9,210 nucleotides of DNA from Candidatus Caldatribacterium sp. (GTDB lineage: Bacteria > Atribacterota > Atribacteria > Atribacterales > Caldatribacteriaceae): the NCBI GenBank assembly GCA_025060675.1, contig JANXBI010000013.1:1-9210 (forward strand), in the 5' to 3' direction. The position numbers and the translations under genes were made by a program. A model generated the notes under the pieces. The model did no database searches. It was not told the DNA's origin and saw only the letters and a program-made list of their open reading frames with translations. The stretch's first letter is position 1. Each line of letters starts with the position of its first letter. Shown here in pieces: positions 7,248 through 9,210 of the stretch.

Positions 7248-8464
7248 GAGAAGAGGTCTCTTTGCTGGGAGGCTGCCCAGGTAAGCGTCTTTTTCCCTGA
7301 GAGAAATCCCTGCAGGAGTTGCTTTTCTTTGTTTCCCTCAGGTAGTACCTCGCTTATTGCTTGGGCAACCTGCCAGAAAATTTCATTTCCCCCATAGGTT
7401 GCTGCAAGGTGCTTGGCGAGTCCTTCCTGGTCGTTCCTTGTCCAGAGCCATAGGGCATAGTGGAGTGCGTCAATCATGCTCGCAAAGTAAGCATTTTGCT
7501 CAAGTTCCTTCCCCCGTTCCTGGGGAGTCCGGACGGCGATGTGCTCCTTGTCCTTTTTCACCAAGCCCAGATTCCCCCAGAGCTTCTCGAGTTCCACTCC
7601 CACGCTCTGGGCAAGTTTACGCGCTTCGTCAAAATGCACCTGTGTGTGGTTATACATCCAGCGCCAGAGAAGGTAAAAGCGGGTTTCGTTATCTACCCCT
7701 CCGAGTTGGGCTGAATGCAAAATCCGTTCCAGGGCAAACTCACCCACCACTTTCCGCACGTACTCTAAGAGTTCCCGCACGCTTACCAGGTCTCCACTTG
7801 CCTTCTCTACCCGGGAATACCTCCCGAAAACCTCAACTGCTGGCCCGATGGCGCTCATGAAGAAATCTGCCCCGCGGATACCCTCTTCCCAAAATTGCTT
7901 GAGCTTCTCCCGCACTCGGGCTTCGATCTCCTTTCGGACTTCGGCAAAATCTCCAGTTTCGTCCTCAGTTCTTTTACGGCAGACCATGTAGATGCTTGAA
8001 GCCAGGGCCGCTGACTCCTGCGCCCGAAGCCGCGCCTCCATCTCGGTGTGGATGGGCCAGGAGGCAGTAAGGTAAAGCCCAGCTTCTAAGAGGGCCTGAA
8101 TCACCGTTTCCCAGGCTTCGGTGGTTTTGTGGGCAAAGACGATGACCGCAATCCCCTCGGGTTTGAGGACTCGACGGATTTCCCGAAAAGCCTGGGTGAG
8201 CTTCTCTTCAAAACGGCGTTTTGCTTCTTCCATACCGCCGGCTTTGCTGGCATCGGCTACCATCTCGTCGCTCTTGGGGGTAAGCGGTGTGGCAAAAAGG
8301 TCTGGGTAAAGGTCGCCAAGGGTACGTTTCAACCAGACATAAAAAAAGTCCGAAAGGTCGCTATACGGTACATTATCATAATAAGGTGGGTCAGTAAACA
8401 CCGCGTCAAAGTAGTTATCCGGGTAGGGGAGTTCTGTGGCCGTGCCGCGCAAAACCTCAGTCAT
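7244..8464 (-). CDS. DUF1156-type DNA methylase, C-terminal catalytic part (split gene)
   Basis: A 406-residue piece of a COG1743/DUF1156-type, probably adenine-specific, DNA methyltransferase. Residues 18-47 carry the family signature: DYFDAV-like strand, TDPPYYDNVPY (DPPY catalytic motif IV at 25-28), then DLSDFFYVWLKR. IRRVLKPEGIAVIVFAHK (about 96-113) and the following strands complete the catalytic sheet, and a helical C-terminal region ends at 406. The SAM-binding motif I and the DUF1156 domain proper are missing, because intact members carry them in the N-terminal half of a single chain of roughly 850-1000 residues. The reading frame extends only about 20 codons before this ATG, then meets TAA. 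The start is supported by AAAGGAG (8474-8480) 9 nt upstream. With the piece at 8836-9210 it reconstructs the normal family order, interrupted by a nucleotidyltransferase gene. Its activity would depend on assembly with that first part. Confidence 0.9.
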   Translation of the reverse strand: MTEVLRGTATELPYPDNYFDAVFTDPPYYDNVPYSDLSDFFYVWLKRTLGDLYPDLFATPLTPKSDEMVADASKAGGMEEAKRRFEEKLTQAFREIRRVLKPEGIAVIVFAHKTTEAWETVIQALLEAGLYLTASWPIHTEMEARLRAQESAALASSIYMVCRKRTEDETGDFAEVRKEIEARVREKLKQFWEEGIRGADFFMSAIGPAVEVFGRYSRVEKASGDLVSVRELLEYVRKVVGEFALERILHSAQLGGVDNETRFYLLWRWMYNHTQVHFDEARKLAQSVGVELEKLWGNLGLVKKDKEHIAVRTPQERGKELEQNAYFASMIDALHYALWLWTRNDQEGLAKHLAATYGGNEIFWQVAQAISEVLPEGNKEKQLLQGFLSGKKTLTWAASQQRDLFS

Positions 8465-8546
8465 GGTGGGTTTCTCCTTTCTCCATTTCCCAGATTCCTG
8501 GCCTTAGGGTAGAGAGTTTTTGCTCTGCCACTACCAGAATGTTCAT
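8457..8546 (-). other. 29-codon mini-ORF between nucleotidyltransferase stop and methylase part 2
   Basis: ATG at 8546-8544 overlaps the nucleotidyltransferase stop codon as ATGA. The frame runs 29 codons, begins MNILVVAEQK, and stops at 8457, a few bases inside the methylase part 2 gene (start 8464, different frame). It matches no family I recognise; in particular it is not a HEPN domain, the usual partner of such nucleotidyltransferases. It may be a translational bridge, a remnant, or chance. Confidence 0.2.
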
Positions 8547-8860
8547 AGTGTTCTCACCTCACTCAGGATGCGTTCCCGGAGTTCCTTGCGGATGGACGCC
8601 CGGCGCACAAGGTCCACCCGAACACCCAGGAGGTGCGATAGGTATTCCTCTAATTCCAGGAATTTGAGGAGGCCCGGTACAGTATCAAACTCCACCAGAA
8701 TGTCCACGTCGCTGCGGCGGTGCTCCCTGCCACGCACAGAGGAACCAAAAAGACCAATCTCGGAAACACCGTACTTCTCCCGGAGCTCGGCTTTGTGTTC
8801 CCGGAGAATCTCCTCGATCTCCTCACGTTTTTTCATCACGTTTCCTCCTCCACTGGTGGG
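8464..8860 (-). repeat. 7-bp direct repeat flanking the inserted nucleotidyltransferase segment
   Basis: TGGTGGG (plus strand) occurs at 8464-8470 and 8854-8860, next to the start of methylase part 2 and the end of methylase part 1. This places the MNT gene and its linkers between the copies, 390 bp apart. Such a repeat could be a target duplication or a microhomology scar. Joining the gene at the repeat does not restore a continuous frame (CCACCATGA would stop), so later changes or coincidence must be assumed. Confidence 0.25.
8543..8836 (-). CDS. Minimal nucleotidyltransferase (MNT, pol-beta fold)
   Basis: A 97-residue protein with the full MNT active-site pattern: GLFGSSVRG (28-36, the GSxxRG loop), SDVDILVEF (42-50, two catalytic Asp at 43 and 45) and a third acidic residue in RVDLV (Asp75). 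The start is ATG 8836, set by GGAGGAGG (8844-8851) 7 nt upstream; a longer frame from 8896 has no such site and adds a Pro-rich leader. The ATG overlaps the stop of methylase part 1 by one base (TGATG), so it is translationally coupled. MNT proteins are usually encoded next to a HEPN protein and act as antitoxins that AMPylate the HEPN toxin. No HEPN gene is here: the next gene is the rest of the methylase. Its target is therefore unclear. Confidence 0.93.
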   Translation of the reverse strand: MKKREEIEEILREHKAELREKYGVSEIGLFGSSVRGREHRRSDVDILVEFDTVPGLLKFLELEEYLSHLLGVRVDLVRRASIRKELRERILSEVRTL

Positions 8861-9210
8861 ATACAGGTGAGGTGGATGAGGACAAGTTCTACCCATTCTT
8901 GCATGTTAAGCCAGCCGACATCAGTAAAAGGGTTGACTTCGATGTAATCCCACACCATTGGTAAGGCTTGGCGTCCGAACACATGCTCGATTTTCTCGCC
9001 AATAACATTGTAGACAACCAAGTTGGCGATTTTGTCTGTCAAGCGGTTAAAAATAATAGCCAGATACGTCACCACCGCCTTGGCAAACTCAGGGTCAGCC
9101 CCTTGTTCGGTCATCTGGGTATAGACTTTCCGGACTTTTTCGGCGAAGGTAATGAGGGCGAGCTTCTGACGGGAATTGAAGAGGTCACCGAAAAGAGTCA
9201 TACCAAATAG
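8836..9210 (-). CDS. DUF1156-type DNA methylase, end of first part (runs off right edge, split gene)
   Basis: An open frame from the window edge (no start codon needed; the codons before the Met at 9201 are also coding, LFG) gives the last 124 residues of a longer protein. The sequence LFGDLFNSRQKLALITFAE, then EYA-like PEFAKAVVTYLAI, GEKIEHVFGRQALPMVWDY and EVNPF is the helical region that in intact DUF1156 methylases directly precedes the DPPY segment. It ends at ...LTCIPPVEEET and a TGA at 8838-8836, about where the chain would normally run on into the catalytic strand. The stop overlaps the ATG of the nucleotidyltransferase. The DUF1156 domain, motif I and any Zn ribbon must lie to the right of the window. 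Confidence 0.88.
   Translation of the reverse strand, partial: LFGMTLFGDLFNSRQKLALITFAEKVRKVYTQMTEQGADPEFAKAVVTYLAIIFNRLTDKIANLVVYNVIGEKIEHVFGRQALPMVWDYIEVNPFTDVGWLNMQEWVELVLIHLTCIPPVEEET

Noticed and set aside
6539..7249. 236-codon plus-strand frame opposite the start of the DUF499 gene
   Set aside because: It lies antisense to the Walker A and B coding region, has no ribosome binding site and a low-complexity Ser/Arg composition.
8457..8546. HEPN toxin gene or remnant beside the MNT gene
   Set aside because: The only frame in the gap is 29 codons and lacks the HEPN Rx4-6H motif and helices.
8836..8896. Longer nucleotidyltransferase start at 8896
   Set aside because: The added 20 residues are Pro/Gly-rich, overlap the methylase in another frame and lack a ribosome binding site, while ATG 8836 has GGAGGAGG at ideal spacing.

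Overview
The window looks like part of a thermophile-type bacterial chromosome with roughly balanced base composition. Almost every gene has a strong Shine-Dalgarno sequence, the transporter at the left edge being the exception. The protein families (a DUF499 ATPase, a DUF1156 DNA methylase, a minimal nucleotidyltransferase, and Glu/Lys/Arg-rich proteins) are common in hot-spring bacteria such as Atribacterota, Thermotogota-like or deep Firmicutes-like lineages. The sequence alone does not fix the phylum; that reading is inference.

Left part (1-2740): the 5' end of an EamA/DMT-family transporter runs off the left edge on the minus strand. Diverging from it is a complete methyl-accepting chemotaxis protein on the plus strand (333-2540). 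A tRNA-Thr(CGT) with its own consensus promoter follows tail-to-tail on the minus strand (2591-2665). About 190 bp beyond the tRNA promoter are unexplained.

Middle (2929-4341): a minus-strand gene for a probably exported protein with nine HEAT-like repeats of about 31 residues. It has its own possible -10 element and a roughly 100-nt leader.

Right part (4564-9210): a minus-strand operon, read from right to left. In order it contains the 3' end of the first part of a DUF1156 (COG1743-type) DNA methylase, a 97-residue minimal nucleotidyltransferase (MNT), the second part of the methylase carrying the DPPY catalytic motif, and an 879-residue DUF499 (COG1483-type) AAA+ ATPase with a terminator-like hairpin after it. 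DUF1156 and DUF499 proteins are known companions in prokaryotic defence islands, usually with a helicase/nuclease that is not in this window and may lie to the right.

The outstanding feature is that the methylase is not one polypeptide. It is cut cleanly between a family-typical helical segment and the catalytic DPPY segment, with a complete MNT gene in the cut. The first part overlaps the MNT gene by one base (TGATG), and the second part has its own ribosome binding site and ATG. Two mini-ORFs (29 and 15 codons) also link successive stops and starts by ATGA/GTGA-type overlaps. Either the gene was interrupted by an insertion and kept as a translationally coupled split enzyme, or it is an inactivated methylase in an otherwise intact operon. 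The first reading would be a previously undescribed arrangement of this putative defence system.
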